Shown: positions 1 through 10,323 of the stretch, one piece after another | Numbering within the stretch: the stretch's first letter is position 1 | Layout of the letters: each line of letters begins with the position of its first letter | NCBI GenBank assembly: GCA_905250025.1 | Contig: CAJNOJ010000017.1 | Span: 248,001 to 312,000 of the forward strand | DNA from: Adineta ricciae | Taxonomy: Eukaryota > Rotifera > Eurotatoria > Adinetida > Adinetidae | DNA length: 64,000 nt | Direction of reading: 5' to 3' | Notes under the pieces: model-generated | Database searches by the model: none | The model's input: the letters and a program-made list of their open reading frames with translations, nothing else | What the model was told of the DNA's origin: nothing | Translations under genes and position numbers: made by a program

Positions 1-471
1 AAGGTGTATATGTCATACTTGAAAAACAATTAGCTGATCCGCAGCTGCCTTTGTACGCTCCTTTCTAGTAGAGTATGTGTAAACCTTTCTTTTGCCTATC
101 ACTCATTGACATCGTTTAAGAACATAAACGCACGTCTATCGAAGAAAAGAATAAAGAATAGATGCAATTGAGTGGACAATCACCCAGAAGATAGATTACT
201 AATAACAAAACAGAACAATGAATGGTCGATACACAAAAACTAATTTGTATACCTTCAAGGCAAGCCGTACCATTTATTTTAAAGTAATTGAAGTGAAGGC
301 TGCTATGTTGTCTGCTGACACTATTTAAATGACTTCCTACAGATTTTTTATTGAAGAAATAGAAATAACCATCAATAAGCGGAAGTTACACATCGAAAAT
401 TCTTTCTCTATTCAGATTCCGGATATCGTGCAACTCTTAAGAAAAAAAAGGTGTTAGTTGATGTCATAATG

Positions 472-692
472 GCAAATGTATTTCTTATTTATATCGATGT
501 GAATACATACACTCTGTCTGTTAAGACTCTCTTTTGTACATAAGAAGGAGGGATGACATACACACAAAAGATCCAAATGTAAACCTATGAGATGGATTGT
601 TTTCGTCGCTTGATACATTTCTATACGTATGTATATCGATGTATCAACAAGATCGAAAACGAGAGAAGGTCAGTCAACATATGCACATACAC
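472..692. repeat. 221-bp direct repeat, copy 1 (left of N)
   Basis: This segment starts at gcaaatgtat and ends at cacatacac directly before the N at 693. By eye it is identical to 694-914. It lies in the intron or downstream region of the Ig-protein gene and has no coding signal. Confidence 0.9.
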
Positions 693-693
693 N
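693..693. other. single-N assembly join
   Basis: One undetermined base sits between the two identical 221-bp segments. It marks a scaffold join of unknown true length. Confidence 0.9.
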
Positions 694-914
694 GCAAATG
701 TATTTCTTATTTATATCGATGTGAATACATACACTCTGTCTGTTAAGACTCTCTTTTGTACATAAGAAGGAGGGATGACATACACACAAAAGATCCAAAT
801 GTAAACCTATGAGATGGATTGTTTTCGTCGCTTGATACATTTCTATACGTATGTATATCGATGTATCAACAAGATCGAAAACGAGAGAAGGTCAGTCAAC
901 ATATGCACATACAC
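694..914. repeat. 221-bp direct repeat, copy 2 (right of N)
   Basis: The same 221 bases as 472-692, beginning at the first base after the N. Two identical ends abutting one N are best read as an unmerged overlap between two contigs. Confidence 0.9.
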
Positions 915-1073
915 CTTCACCATATGTTTGCACTGTCAAAATGAGCCTCGACTGACGATCAAAACAAGGATATGATAAAGTACAAACATTGATGCGCATT
1001 ACAAGGTCTTCGCGCGTAGAAATGTATGGATGAGTTTGTCTATTGACTTAAGAAGACAAGAAAATATACTTAC

Positions 1074-1692
1074 TGAGCACATCAAGAAGAATTTCGTTTA
1101 ATGTAATATCACCGTAGACACAACGATAAAGGCCATGATCTTGTTCTTCGATATTAGTAATACGTAGAACGCGTTCTTCTCGATCAATACTAGTCCTTGT
1201 TTGAATACTTAATCGACGATCTCGTACTGTTATAACTGAATCAAGGCTGACAATATCTGCTCGATCATCTCGGATCCAGATGATCTAAATAAATGTCGAT
1301 TAAAATGAATGATACAGATAAGAAACAATAAAAAAAAGGGAAAATTTCGTGCTGAGTAACGATTAATGAATATGTATATACGTTCACCAGCTGTGTATTG
1401 CTCATGATGTCATCATTATAGTGTACCCCCTGGAAACTGCTTTTATTCTCCTTTTTTCCCTTCTCTTTGAACAATACTATAGCATACCAACAATAACAAA
1501 CTGTATTCAAACATACAAACACTTGTCCCTCGAAGCATATACCTTTGCAGGATTTGTTGGTTCAATATTTTGATTGACTGAACACGGTAATTCAACAGTA
1601 CTAGCTAAAGCTGCTTCAATGGTTTCCAATTGATAAGTTTGATAAGGTTGATAAATTAATAGAATAGAAATGATAACGACAATAGACAACAT
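1074..1692 (-). CDS. Ig-superfamily cell-adhesion protein, N-terminal part (lachesin/DIP-like)
   Basis: Two exons are visible on the minus strand: 1543-1692, starting at the ATG at 1692, and 1074-1284, with a GTATAT donor and an ATTTAG acceptor between them. The first 20 or so residues are a hydrophobic signal peptide (MLSIVVIISILL...). The spliced product then reads as one Ig domain: Cys in ELPCSV, Trp in IIWIRDD, the VITVRDRRLSI strand, and the closing DHGLYRCVYG pattern. The strand before the second Cys resembles the first Ig domain of lachesin, DIP and IgLON cell-surface proteins (family knowledge). Exon 2 ends in a clean GTAAGT donor in phase 1, so the gene continues to the left; I cannot find the next exon before the window edge. 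The following intron holds the single-N join at 693. Extracellular adhesion or recognition is inferred from the family. Confidence 0.72.
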
Positions 1693-4600
1693 CCGATAGG
1701 CATCGACGATTGATTAGATAATAGATTAAAATAAAAATTTCGAATTGTATGTATGTTTTGTCTTAGATATGATTAGTGTATATCCGAATCCATTGACGAT
1801 TAGTTTTCTTCAAAGAAATCAAAGTAGTGGCCAACATTCAAAACGGAAGTTCTCCTTCTTCTTTTTAGTATAAGAAAACGACTTTCTTTTTTTTAGGATA
1901 TATATATATAGTAGTAACGTGAAGGGGAGAGAGAGAGAAGCGAAGGGAGAAAAAAATGCAAAAAGGAATCAAGTTGATTTGTTTCAAGTGGAGAGGATAA
2001 CTTTTGCTTTTCTCCTCTCCTTCTTTCCTCTAACACAGAGGGAGAGAAAGGAAGCGAAACAAAGAGAAACATTTTCTTCTTCTTCTTTTTCTTCTTCTGT
2101 TCGTATGCTTTTTTGAATGACAGCATCATAGACCAGCGGTCACCCATCCATTCACCTTCTGTCATTCATCACATTTCTCCTTCATATCTTAAGTAGGTTT
2201 ATATACACATATTGCAAATGATCCGCCCTGCTCACTCACACTTTGAAAAAGCTCGTTAGGAGCACGCGAAACATTACACGTCAAATGATGATCGATTCAA
2301 TGATACATCTCCACAGATAAACATATTTTGCGCATTTGATGACTTCATTAGAAGCAGAAGGAGGAATATTCATTCGTTTTCTTTTGCTCTATGAAATATG
2401 TTTGAACGTGATTTTTCAATTGAGTGACTAATGAGCCTTGTATTCATTGTCTTTCTTATGTTCCATGATAAGTATCTTATAGGACTTTCTTCTACATTTT
2501 GCAATATGTTAAAAGAAACAAGACGCGTTCACGGACAGTTTAACATGATGTTTTGTTTGACTTGGTTGAGCTCAACATTCCCTATTTCGATATGTACATG
2601 AGTAATTGATTTTCAAAGTTTCTCCTATTCTCTCATGTCTTGTCGCTTACATACACACACCATTTCAATTTGTAATATGTATGCGTATGTATGATGATGG
2701 CGGCGACTAGAACGGAAACTAAGTGCAAATAGTGATGACGTTGGAGACGAGCTAATGAGAACTTGTCCAGCCGGAGAAAAGAATACTATCTCACTGAAAT
2801 GAATTTAACAGAAGAAAAAAAAATTGACAAACAAAACTAAACGAAGGCGATACTGTACAAGCGAACCTCTCGAGAAGTTGAATGAGATACATTCTAACCA
2901 TCTGGCTGAATGTATGTTCATGTTTTAGATATCGATACAGAACAGCCGTCAGTGTTTGTACATTGTTCAATATTGATAGCAGAGTAAAAAGGCAACAACA
3001 ATGGTAGGACTAACAGTAGCAGCCGCTTTCGATGCTTACATCATCATTAGACACAGTATGTCATCAGATCATGTATAGATGTACACGCACGGATGGTCCT
3101 TTCTAAATGAAGTTAGAAGAATCAATTTAGTACATGTCTATTGTGAATACGATTGTCGTTGATCTGATCGATGATCCTTATTGATGAACATAGGAAAGAG
3201 AAGAAGAAAATGCTCTCCTCTATGAAATGAACCGTTGAAGAAGGGAAAATTGTTATAGAATAAAACGCATGCGAAGACAATCTTAAGCTGACGTAATGTA
3301 TTAACTGGCAAATTAACGCTTATTAATGAAAGAAGCAGATTTTCTCAATTATACGCTAACCTTGAAAGAAAGGAGACAAGGAATCATTTAATATCGATCG
3401 TTGTCTTATCTTTCTATGTCGGTATAGTTCGTGTGAACAACATCTGTCAGTGTGTGTGTGTGTGTGCATACACACATCTCTATATACATACACACACATA
3501 TATACACATTGGTTTGGCTTCATCTAATGTGTCCCGACGGATTAGGCTTGAACCTGTTCACACACACACAACCTGCTTCATTTTCAATCAGACGAAGACG
3601 TCTGGATGTCACGCAAAAGAAATGAACAATCGAAAGAAGCAAACGTTTTTTGTTAATACAAATGAAACTTGTATCTTTCTTTTATGCAATCCATGTTCGT
3701 GGTTTCACGGACTCAATCTCGTAATGATTTACGTTTGATTAAACGCGCGCAATGTGTTAATTTAATTCGTCGCATTGGTGTACATTTGGTCTCGTTCTAT
3801 CTTCGCACATGCGTAGTTCTTCCTCGATTGTGCTTCGCTAAGTTCGCGGATGTGCTTTCTTACTATTCTACTGATTTGATGGATTTGTCTTTAACTTAGT
3901 AAGCCAAAAAAGAAAAACGAGTCCATTTGAATCGATCAACGTATGACACACGATAAGTGTCCACTCAAGTGAAAAAAGAAATTGTATTGTCTATAGAATG
4001 AAACTGATATGATACCTTGAAAATGCTCACTCTACTGTTGTGCACACAAGTTGATGCTCATTTTCTTTCTTCGTCTTTTTCTATGACTCGCTCTTTGTCG
4101 ACTTCCTTCTTGAAGTGCTAATTAAAGAAAAGAAGAATTGCCTAGATGTGCATATGAGTCAGGCGGAGAATCCTTCAAGATGGAATGCCGGTTGACGGAA
4201 ACAACGCCTAAAGAATAAATAATTGAAGATGTTGCCAACAAGCATCATCGCTATCATTGCGGTTGTTTGCTTCGACGCTTATTAACAAATGAGCAAAACC
4301 TCTATTTAAAAGAGTAATTCTATTCTTTTTCAATAAATCTAATTGAAAAATGCCTTTCTCTTCCAAAGCGAAAAGGGAAGCGCTTAGAATTTCTTTACTA
4401 TTTAATTATCCATCGAGATTTAGCTTGATGCATATTACTTAAACGTCGATTCAGGTTTCTTTTCATCGGCGAGACAATTTCATTTTACGTGCCTACGCTT
4501 GATTATTCCTCTCGTATTACATTAACCATCTGTCAAAAAGTGATGAAATAATCACGAAGATCGATTTAATATCCTCGGATAGATTTCGTGATAGATAAAA

Positions 4601-5527
4601 TTTGAATTGATTTATTCCAAGGAATTTTCCTCACTGTCATCTTTCGTTAATCAGATTTGCTTTTCATATCGTCAGATATTTTCCTGTTATTAAACGGAAG
4701 TTTATTAAAAAAAGTCCTTGTCGTATTATTCTGTGTAAATACGGAAGTTATTTATTAAGAATTGAAGTGTTTCAGATGACAAGCAATTGCTTCGTTCAAC
4801 TGATTTTCTTGATGAAAATATAACGAAGTATTATTCAGATTTTCAAATGTGTCAGATATGTTAGCATTAAATCACGAGAACATCTCTGTTCTTATCATGA
4901 AAAAGACATCAATTGATTATATTAGGTTTTCATATAACCTCCCCGGGAGACTATCGCATGAAAAATATACATTGCTTTGGAATCTTTTTTATCGATATCA
5001 ATGACATTGTACTTGAATGTTGTTTGTGTTAGATCTATCGGAGTGATATTCGACATATAACATTGAATTTATCTGATGTCTGCTAATAGATTTCGAATGT
5101 TTATCAGACATCGAATTACAATCATTAATGTACGGGGGGAGTTATCGCGCTGTCGACATTTTTGACAAAATATAATGAAAAACTTAGTTGATGGTGAAAC
5201 GACCAAAAGTCAATCATATTTTATAAATATTGCTTGAGAGTGTTCGCAAAAAAGGTGATAATAAGGATTGCTACACTGAATAATTCGCAGATAGGTCACA
5301 ATAAAAGCAAAGACAGGGTTGACAGTCTTATCACATCTATTTGAATATTGAAAAATAAATAAAATACATATTCATGTGTCGGTAACAACGAATTATAATT
5401 CTTAAAAACAGCTACAATTTATTCAAAATTTTGAAAAAAACATCACATGAGAAAAAGGTTTTTATATAAACGAAAGCAATGCTTCTTTTCAGGAAGTAAT
5501 TGTCTTCCGAAGATTAGGTTCTTATGT
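1693..5527. other. intergenic, no gene seen
   Basis: About 3.8 kb without an open frame that looks like protein. It contains purine-rich tracts (around 1920-2110), a TG/CA microsatellite (around 3450-3500 and 3561-3570) and A/T-rich stretches. The left part should hold the promoter of the Ig-protein gene. A poly(A) signal for the metallothionein gene at 5528-5818 is present on the minus strand at 5418-5423. Confidence 0.5.
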
Positions 5528-5818
5528 TCATTTTTCACATTTGCACGATCCAGGTGCGCATTTACAGTCGTCACACTTGCAACCCTCCTTGCCACATCCT
5601 TTACCTATAAGTCAAATTCTGCTATAGAAACGGAACACAATGATGTCGATGCACTTACTGGCTTTATTGCAGTCGCAGCCTGCATCACAGGTGCATTTGC
5701 CTGTTTTCGTGCAATCCTCTTTGCATCCACATTTTCCGGCTGTAGTAAAAACCAATTATGAGAATAAATTATGATACTAAATAGCGTTCGATTACATACC
5801 TTCACATCGGCAAGGCAT
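5528..5818 (-). CDS. metallothionein-like protein, three-exon type (copy 1)
   Basis: The three exons are 5800-5818, 5659-5739 and 5528-5604. They splice in consistent phases to a 58-residue protein with 16 Cys, almost all in C-x-C or C-x2/3-C spacing (starts MPCRCE, ends SCKCEK) and with no aromatic residue. That composition is the hallmark of metallothioneins, small cytosolic proteins that bind Zn, Cu and Cd through thiolate clusters. Exon lengths of 19, 81 and 77 nt are identical to those of the gene at 8229-8534, and all 16 Cys align, so the two are paralogues. A TATAAATA box lies 76 nt upstream of the ATG, and GGGGGTGC boxes lie at about 5934, 6000 and 6031. Sequence similarity to named MT families cannot be judged here; the call rests on Cys pattern and size. 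Confidence 0.85.
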
Positions 5819-6619
5819 TTTAAGTCTTATGGGTTATATTGAAGTTTCAAAGAGAAGTAGAATATGTATCTTCCATCATTGAAAACGCAACTGTATTTAT
5901 AGGGCTACCTGGGTGAGCTATTTCTGGCACAAAAGGGGGTGCCTATATTTCAGTATAAGAGAGAAAGGGGGATGATGATCTATATTCGTCAATCATTTTA
6001 GGGGGTGCGGTCATAGAATGAAAACAACAAAGGGGGTGTGTGCGTTACGTGTGGTGATTCGTATGTTTTACTTGACATGAAAATCGACCTCAGCCAGTTT
6101 GAAGCAATCAAATCATTGAGTACGCTTTTTGAATCCTCAGCGTTTCGAATGCACGAGTTCGGGAATGATGTATGTTCAGAACATATTATTCAAGATACGA
6201 ATCTGAGGATCTTGATGAAAGAAGGTGGATAGCCTTAAGTTATAACTCGACATTTGCTAGAGATTAAAAGAGAAAATATGTTAGCTCATTCACATTCAAT
6301 CATTACCCAGTGATCATAGGCGTTCGTTATCATCTGTCGAACGTACTCTTTTGTTAAGTTACGTTGTTCCGATATGCGTAACAAGCTTTTTATGATTATT
6401 CTACGTCGAAATAAAGTTTTATTGTCATACTGGTCTATTACGCATGTGCACAATTCACAACTATAAGCTTCTGTTTAAGATGACGCGTCGTCTCTTGAAT
6501 GAAATAGATATGATTTTTTTTGTTTTCTGCAACAGTTCATTCAATTACAGTCAACAATTTTATTTGATCAATCAAAAACTACATAAAATGTACGAAACTG
6601 AAGTAATATGGAACACTTT
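5819..6619. other. promoter side of MT copy 1 and 3' side of MT copy 2
   Basis: About 0.8 kb with no convincing gene. The left third carries AAAAGGGGGTGCC (5931-5943), AAAGGGGGAT (5964-5973), AGGGGGTGCGG (6000-6010) and AAAGGGGGTGTGTGCG (6029-6044). A minus-strand AATAAA at 6559-6564 fits the poly(A) signal of the MT gene ending at 6620. Confidence 0.55.
5894..5901 (-). promoter_or_regulatory. TATA box of metallothionein copy 1
   Basis: TATAAATA on the minus strand, 76 nt before the start codon at 5818. The paralogue at 8229-8534 has the same octamer at the same distance. Confidence 0.65.
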
Positions 6620-6868
6620 TCACTTTGAACACTTGCAAGCTGAACAATTGCAATCTGTGCATGCACATGCTGATCCACAGCTCGTGTTTTCATGAGAGCA
6701 CGACTTGCAGTCGCATTTGCACGAGCAACTGTCTTCACAATTGCAAGGGCCGTTTTGACATCCAGCACCACATCCACAACCACCAGCTAGACATGAAGAT
6801 GGAACATAGAGAGAGGTGATAGTACTAGGCAAGATGAGCTTACTTTTGCATTGGCATGGTTTTGGCAT
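6620..6868 (-). CDS. metallothionein-like protein, two-exon type (left inverted copy)
   Basis: Exon 1 (6844-6868) encodes MPKPCQCK plus one base. A 57-nt intron (GTAAGC to CTAG) follows, and exon 2 (6620-6786) completes a 63-residue protein with 19 Cys. The body is built of GCGCGAGC, CNCEDSC, CKCDCKSC and CACTDCNC blocks, typical of a metal-thiolate protein. The product is identical to that of the mirror gene at 7687-7935. The intron happens to be open in frame, so an unspliced reading adds a run with no Cys (LILPSTITSLYVPSSCLA); splicing removes it and restores the Cys-dense pattern. A TATATATATAT tract lies about 80 nt upstream. Its promoter faces that of the mirror gene. Confidence 0.86.
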   Translation of the reverse strand: MPKPCQCKSKLILPSTITSLYVPSSCLAGGCGCGAGCQNGPCNCEDSCSCKCDCKSCSHENTSCGSACACTDCNCSACKCSK

Positions 6869-6946
6869 GTTGATCGGTTTGTTTGATTTGTAGATAATAA
6901 GTAGAGAATGAAGAAATGAATGAATGAATGAACAGAATTCTGTGGG

Positions 6947-6957
6947 TATATATATAT
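6947..6957 (-). promoter_or_regulatory. TATA-like tract of left inverted MT gene
   Basis: TATATATATAT about 80 nt upstream of the start codon at 6868. It is followed towards the gene by a GAAT/TGAA tetranucleotide tract in the presumed 5' UTR. Confidence 0.5.
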
Positions 6958-7588
6958 GTCTGAGAGTGAATAGTTCGAACGATATGTGCATGTATATAAC
7001 ATGATAGGGGGTGCCGTTCCACTGTTGAATGGCACCCCTTGTAGAAGGGAAGAATAGATTACATGTTTATCAGAGCACCCCCTTTTTTTCGCTTTCTGAT
7101 GATTTTGATGGATCGCTTCAGACATTCACTGTTGATTGATAATTTATTGTTGAGAAACAATTAAGGAAATGAATATTCGGTATACGGATGTTTTATGTTT
7201 AGATATTTTATCAGAATTAAGCTTCCCAAAAACTACAGTCACATCGATGACACCATATACGATATATTTTACTCTCACCTTGTTCTCTGTCGATCAGTAA
7301 TTTTTCTCATGCATGACGTCATCGAAACATAGTGCGCCTTGATCCTTTTTTCTTATCGCCACCTGTGTAGACTACAACAAATTACGTGTACCCCTTTTTT
7401 GTAATGATTCAGGATCGCATCTAACCAAGAGTAAAAAAAAAATATGTGAGGAAACACAACGAGGGGTGCAACATAGGCGAAAAGGGGTGCTCTGATAAGC
7501 ATGTAATCTATCTCTCCTTCCACAAGGGGTGCTGTTCAACAGAACGACAACACCCCTACATTGATCCAACCATCTCTTCACAAACATC

Positions 7589-7597
7589 TATATATAT
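7589..7597 (+). promoter_or_regulatory. TATA-like tract of right inverted MT gene
   Basis: TATATATAT about 90 nt upstream of the ATG at 7687, followed by an ATTC tetranucleotide repeat (about 7618-7650) in the presumed 5' UTR. Confidence 0.5.
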
Positions 7598-7686
7598 GCG
7601 TATAGTTTTTTGTATTCAATCATTCATTCATTCATTCATTTCTTCATTCTCTACTTATTATCTACAAATCAAACAAACCGATCAAC

Positions 7687-7935
7687 ATGCCAAAACCATG
7701 CCAATGCAAAAGTAAGCTCATCTTGCCTAGTACTATCACCTCTCTCTATGTTCCATCTTCATGTCTAGCTGGTGGTTGTGGATGTGGTGCTGGATGTCAA
7801 AACGGCCCTTGCAATTGTGAAGACAGTTGCTCGTGCAAATGCGACTGCAAGTCGTGCTCTCATGAAAACACGAGCTGTGGATCAGCATGTGCATGCACAG
7901 ATTGCAATTGTTCAGCTTGCAAATGTTCAAAGTGA
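7687..7935 (+). CDS. metallothionein-like protein, two-exon type (right inverted copy)
   Basis: Exons 7687-7711 and 7769-7935 flank a 57-nt intron with a GTAAGC donor and a TCTAG acceptor. The spliced 63-residue product has 19 Cys and is identical to the one encoded at 6620-6868. It begins MPKPCQCKTGGCGCG and ends ACKCSK. Cytosolic binding of Zn, Cu or Cd is inferred from composition. An AATAAA poly(A) signal lies at 8009-8014. The identical protein in two head-to-head copies suggests recent inverted duplication or ongoing gene conversion. Confidence 0.87.
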   Translation: MPKPCQCKSKLILPSTITSLYVPSSCLAGGCGCGAGCQNGPCNCEDSCSCKCDCKSCSHENTSCGSACACTDCNCSACKCSK

Positions 7936-8228
7936 AAAGTGTCTCTTAAGACTTTCGATTTGATAAATACAAATGATTTTTTTTATTGTTGATACGATTG
8001 TGTAAGAAAATAAAATTCTGCATCTGTCTTCGGAAGAAGATTTAAATCGTTTTTTTGCGATTGAGAAAATATGAAAACCAAACTTTTACTATTTGATACT
8101 TAAACTGGACGCTTTCGCTCGTTTATTATTCATTCTTTGCAATTTTAAAAGTACTGAGCACAAGACGAACAAAAAGAACAACAACAACAGAGAAAGCTAA
8201 TTAAGATGTGATATATAAGTGGTGATAT

Positions 8229-8534
8229 TTACGAGCCGCATTTGCATGATCCAGATGGACACTGACAGTTTTCGCATTTGCATCCTTCTCTGCCACACTC
8301 TTGGTCTAAATCAGTACAAGTTAATAGTCAGAAATAGCCGTAGAAAAGAAGCATGTCGGCTCACTTGTCTTATTACAATCACAGGTTGATTCACATTTAC
8401 ATGTGCCTGTTTTAATGCAATCATCTTTGCATGAACACTTCCCAGCTAGAGAGAGAGAAAGAGACATGAATTTCTATATTTGCACGTATTGACCGATATT
8501 TTTCAAAAGACATACCTTCACATCGGCATGGCAT
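8229..8534 (-). CDS. metallothionein-like protein, three-exon type (copy 2)
   Basis: Exons 8516-8534, 8365-8445 and 8229-8305 have the same lengths (19, 81, 77 nt) and phases as the paralogue at 5528-5818. The spliced protein has 58 residues and 16 Cys, starting MPCRCEAGKCSCK and ending SCKCGS. All Cys positions match copy 1, while many residues between them differ, so this is an older duplication than the inverted pair. A TATAAATA box sits 76 nt upstream (8610-8617). No GGGGTGC box is seen in its 5' flank, unlike the other three MT genes, which hints at different regulation. Confidence 0.85.
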
Positions 8535-9051
8535 TGTGTTAATGATGAGATAGAGTAATGTTTGAGTCGATAGAGAAAATTTTGTGAGATGTACGCAGCA
8601 ATACTTCTATATTTATAGCTCAAAACCAACTGCGTTTATTTATTTTTTCGTCGACGGAAAGAAGAATGGCGTGTATTCAAATGTGATTCATCTTCCTGTT
8701 TTGTTCTGTTGAAGAAAGGAGAATGTAAGTCGTAGCTATCATGTTGGAGAACTTGCTAGAATGCTCTGTAATGTCAGCGCAATAAATGAGTTCAACTCCC
8801 AACAGATATCGAGTGCATCCGAATAGTGTAGAAATTTCTTTTTTAATATTACAAAGAAGATCAATAAAAAAAACACGAAAAATGAACGCATTGAAATTGT
8901 ATGATAAATCATGCCAAGAGCCCTCGTTGAAAGAACAACACCAGAATTCATCCATGCACCACTGCTTTATGGTAACAATGAGTGTTACATTTAAAAAAAA
9001 ATGTAGACTTCGCGTACAAAAGAATAAAGTCATAAATTGAAATGAGCGACG
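8535..9051. other. intergenic between MT copy 2 promoter and EndoG 3' end
   Basis: About 0.5 kb. The left part is the MT promoter; the rest is A/T-rich with no coding signal. Confidence 0.5.
8610..8617 (-). promoter_or_regulatory. TATA box of metallothionein copy 2
   Basis: TATAAATA on the minus strand, 76 nt upstream of the ATG at 8534, matching copy 1 in sequence and distance. Confidence 0.65.
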
Positions 9052-10136
9052 TTAGGCACCAGATGGTGGTGGTAATGTTCTCTGTCGTTGAGAATGAGTT
9101 GGTAGATTATATTTAAAGTCAATCCATGGTTTATTGATTGCACGTATTTGTTCCTTCTGAATTTTATCAGTTGTTATTAGAAAACCAGCATTTTGCTCAA
9201 TGAGTTCTGGCGCAACGAGAAACTCATCGAGCGACAACGCCTTATCGATCGGTTCATTCGGTAATAAGTATGAGTAAATATCTAATAGTCCGCTAGATTG
9301 TTGAGCGATGATAATTTTGAAAAAATGCGTCGGAACAGCAATTTGATTTGGACCAATTACTTGATATTTGACATATAGCTTATTATCCGCTGGATCAAGT
9401 CTGAATGAAAGGAAATAGAAACGTTATTTGATGAAAAAAAAAGAAAAATACCTAGGAAGATAAAGTGGTCCGGTAAATATCCACAAACCACCCGGATAAT
9501 GTTTCACCAATGCCCGAGCATACGTTTCCAATTGTGCCCATTTATCACGATTGAATCCTTGGCCCACCTAAAACCCAAGAAAGTTTTTGCTTCATTCCAC
9601 TAGAGCTTGTTTCTGACGTTACCTGTGGTGCAATATTTGACAGGAGAAATGTTCGATTCATACTTTCTTGTGAATGTCGATGATTTGCGCTAGGAATCAT
9701 ATGGCCACGATCAAAACCTGAACCTAAACGAGAAAACGATTGACTTCAGCTACTCAACAAACTCATTCGAGTTAGCCTTACCGCGATAATCTTGCAGTGT
9801 TGCACGAAAAAATGAATGTATCTGTTCGTCTTCTCGAAACAATGCTTTCCCTCGATCGACATTATTACCCGGAGTGATCGTTTCACGTGTCAAATGTTCA
9901 ACTGTCCATAGTGGTATTCGCGTTCGACGATCGTAACTTACGGCAAAATTAGAATCCAATCGGCGGATAGTTTGTGTTGACAAGTCAGGTGTGTAGCGAA
10001 ACAAAGCAGTCTTGTCTTTCGATGTTTGACCTTCCCATAAACGAAAATATGTGCTGGTAGCAAGAACACCGAGTGCTACACCAGCAGCAAGCGTGCCTAT
10101 GCCTTGAAGATGAGCCATTCGTCGTGTTCTTGTCAT
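9052..10136 (-). CDS. ENDOG: endonuclease G, mitochondrial nuclease
   Basis: Four exons (9782-10136, 9623-9723, 9452-9567, 9052-9400) join in phase to 306 residues, close to the roughly 300 usual for EndoG. Residues 11-31 are hydrophobic after a basic N-terminus, fitting mitochondrial import and an inner-membrane anchor. The beta-beta-alpha-metal nuclease core is clear: SYDRRTRIPLWTVEHL, then SGFDRGHM with the catalytic His at about residue 126, then NIAPQVGQGFNRDKWAQLE carrying the metal-binding Asn, then YVKYQVIG and AVPTHFFK. EndoG is a sugar-non-specific DNA/RNA nuclease of the intermembrane space, released in cell death and active on paternal mitochondrial DNA in some animals (family knowledge). 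The ATG at 10136 is chosen because it gives the targeting segment; a second Met lies at codon 7. EXOG is less likely, because the FDRGHM and AVPTHFFK context is EndoG-like. Confidence 0.95.
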
Positions 10137-10323
10137 TCATCATCTAGACATTCGTTCGTGTAGGAAAAAAAATGAATCAATGAAATGAAATGGCGTACTC
10201 GCTTGGTCTTGATTGGATCAAGAACGTGTCTATGAATATTTTCAAACAGTAAAAACTTTCATGTAAAATGATATTTCTCAACGAGAAACATTCGAATTTA
10301 TTTCCAAAAAAGTTCCTTTAAGT

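Larger units (their letters stand above)
6613..7100. repeat. inverted repeat, left arm (MT gene plus promoter)
   Basis: The reverse complement of this arm matches 7471-7944. The MT exons are nearly identical, the intron matches, and the promoter match continues through the motif near 7061-7078 that mirrors 7485-7510. Similarity fades at the arm ends. Boundaries are by eye. Confidence 0.8.
6869..7686. promoter_or_regulatory. shared divergent MT control region with recurrent GGGGTGC boxes
   Basis: This 0.8 kb lies between two outward-facing MT genes. It carries repeated G5/G4-TGC boxes on both strands: AGGGGGTGCCG (7006-7016), GGCACCCCTTG (7031-7041), GAGCACCCCC (7073-7082), TACCCCTTTTTT (7389-7400), GAGGGGTGCA (7461-7470), AAAAGGGGTGCTC (7480-7492), ACAAGGGGTGCTG (7522-7534) and ACACCCCTAC (7550-7559). 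GGGTGCA at 7464-7470 is the reverse complement of TGCACCC, a match to the animal metal-response-element core TGCRCNC (established consensus). The others differ from it at the final base, so they may be degenerate MREs or a separate box. Function is inferred from position and repetition. Confidence 0.6.
7471..7944. repeat. inverted repeat, right arm (MT gene plus promoter)
   Basis: Mirror of 6613-7100, separated from it by about 370 bp of unique spacer. The coding part is more alike than the promoter part, which has small insertions and deletions. Confidence 0.8.

Noticed and set aside
1893-2165. Frames on both strands in a purine/pyrimidine-rich tract
   Set aside because: Low-complexity Lys/Glu/Ser/Phe translation from GA/CT repeats, with no start context or splice support.
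3433-3899. Frames across the TG/CA microsatellite
   Set aside because: The first part is the translation of a dinucleotide repeat and the rest has no recognisable domain.
6568-6783. Alternative reading frames over the MT genes
   Set aside because: The Cys-rich frame with correct splicing explains the locus; the other frames are shadows.
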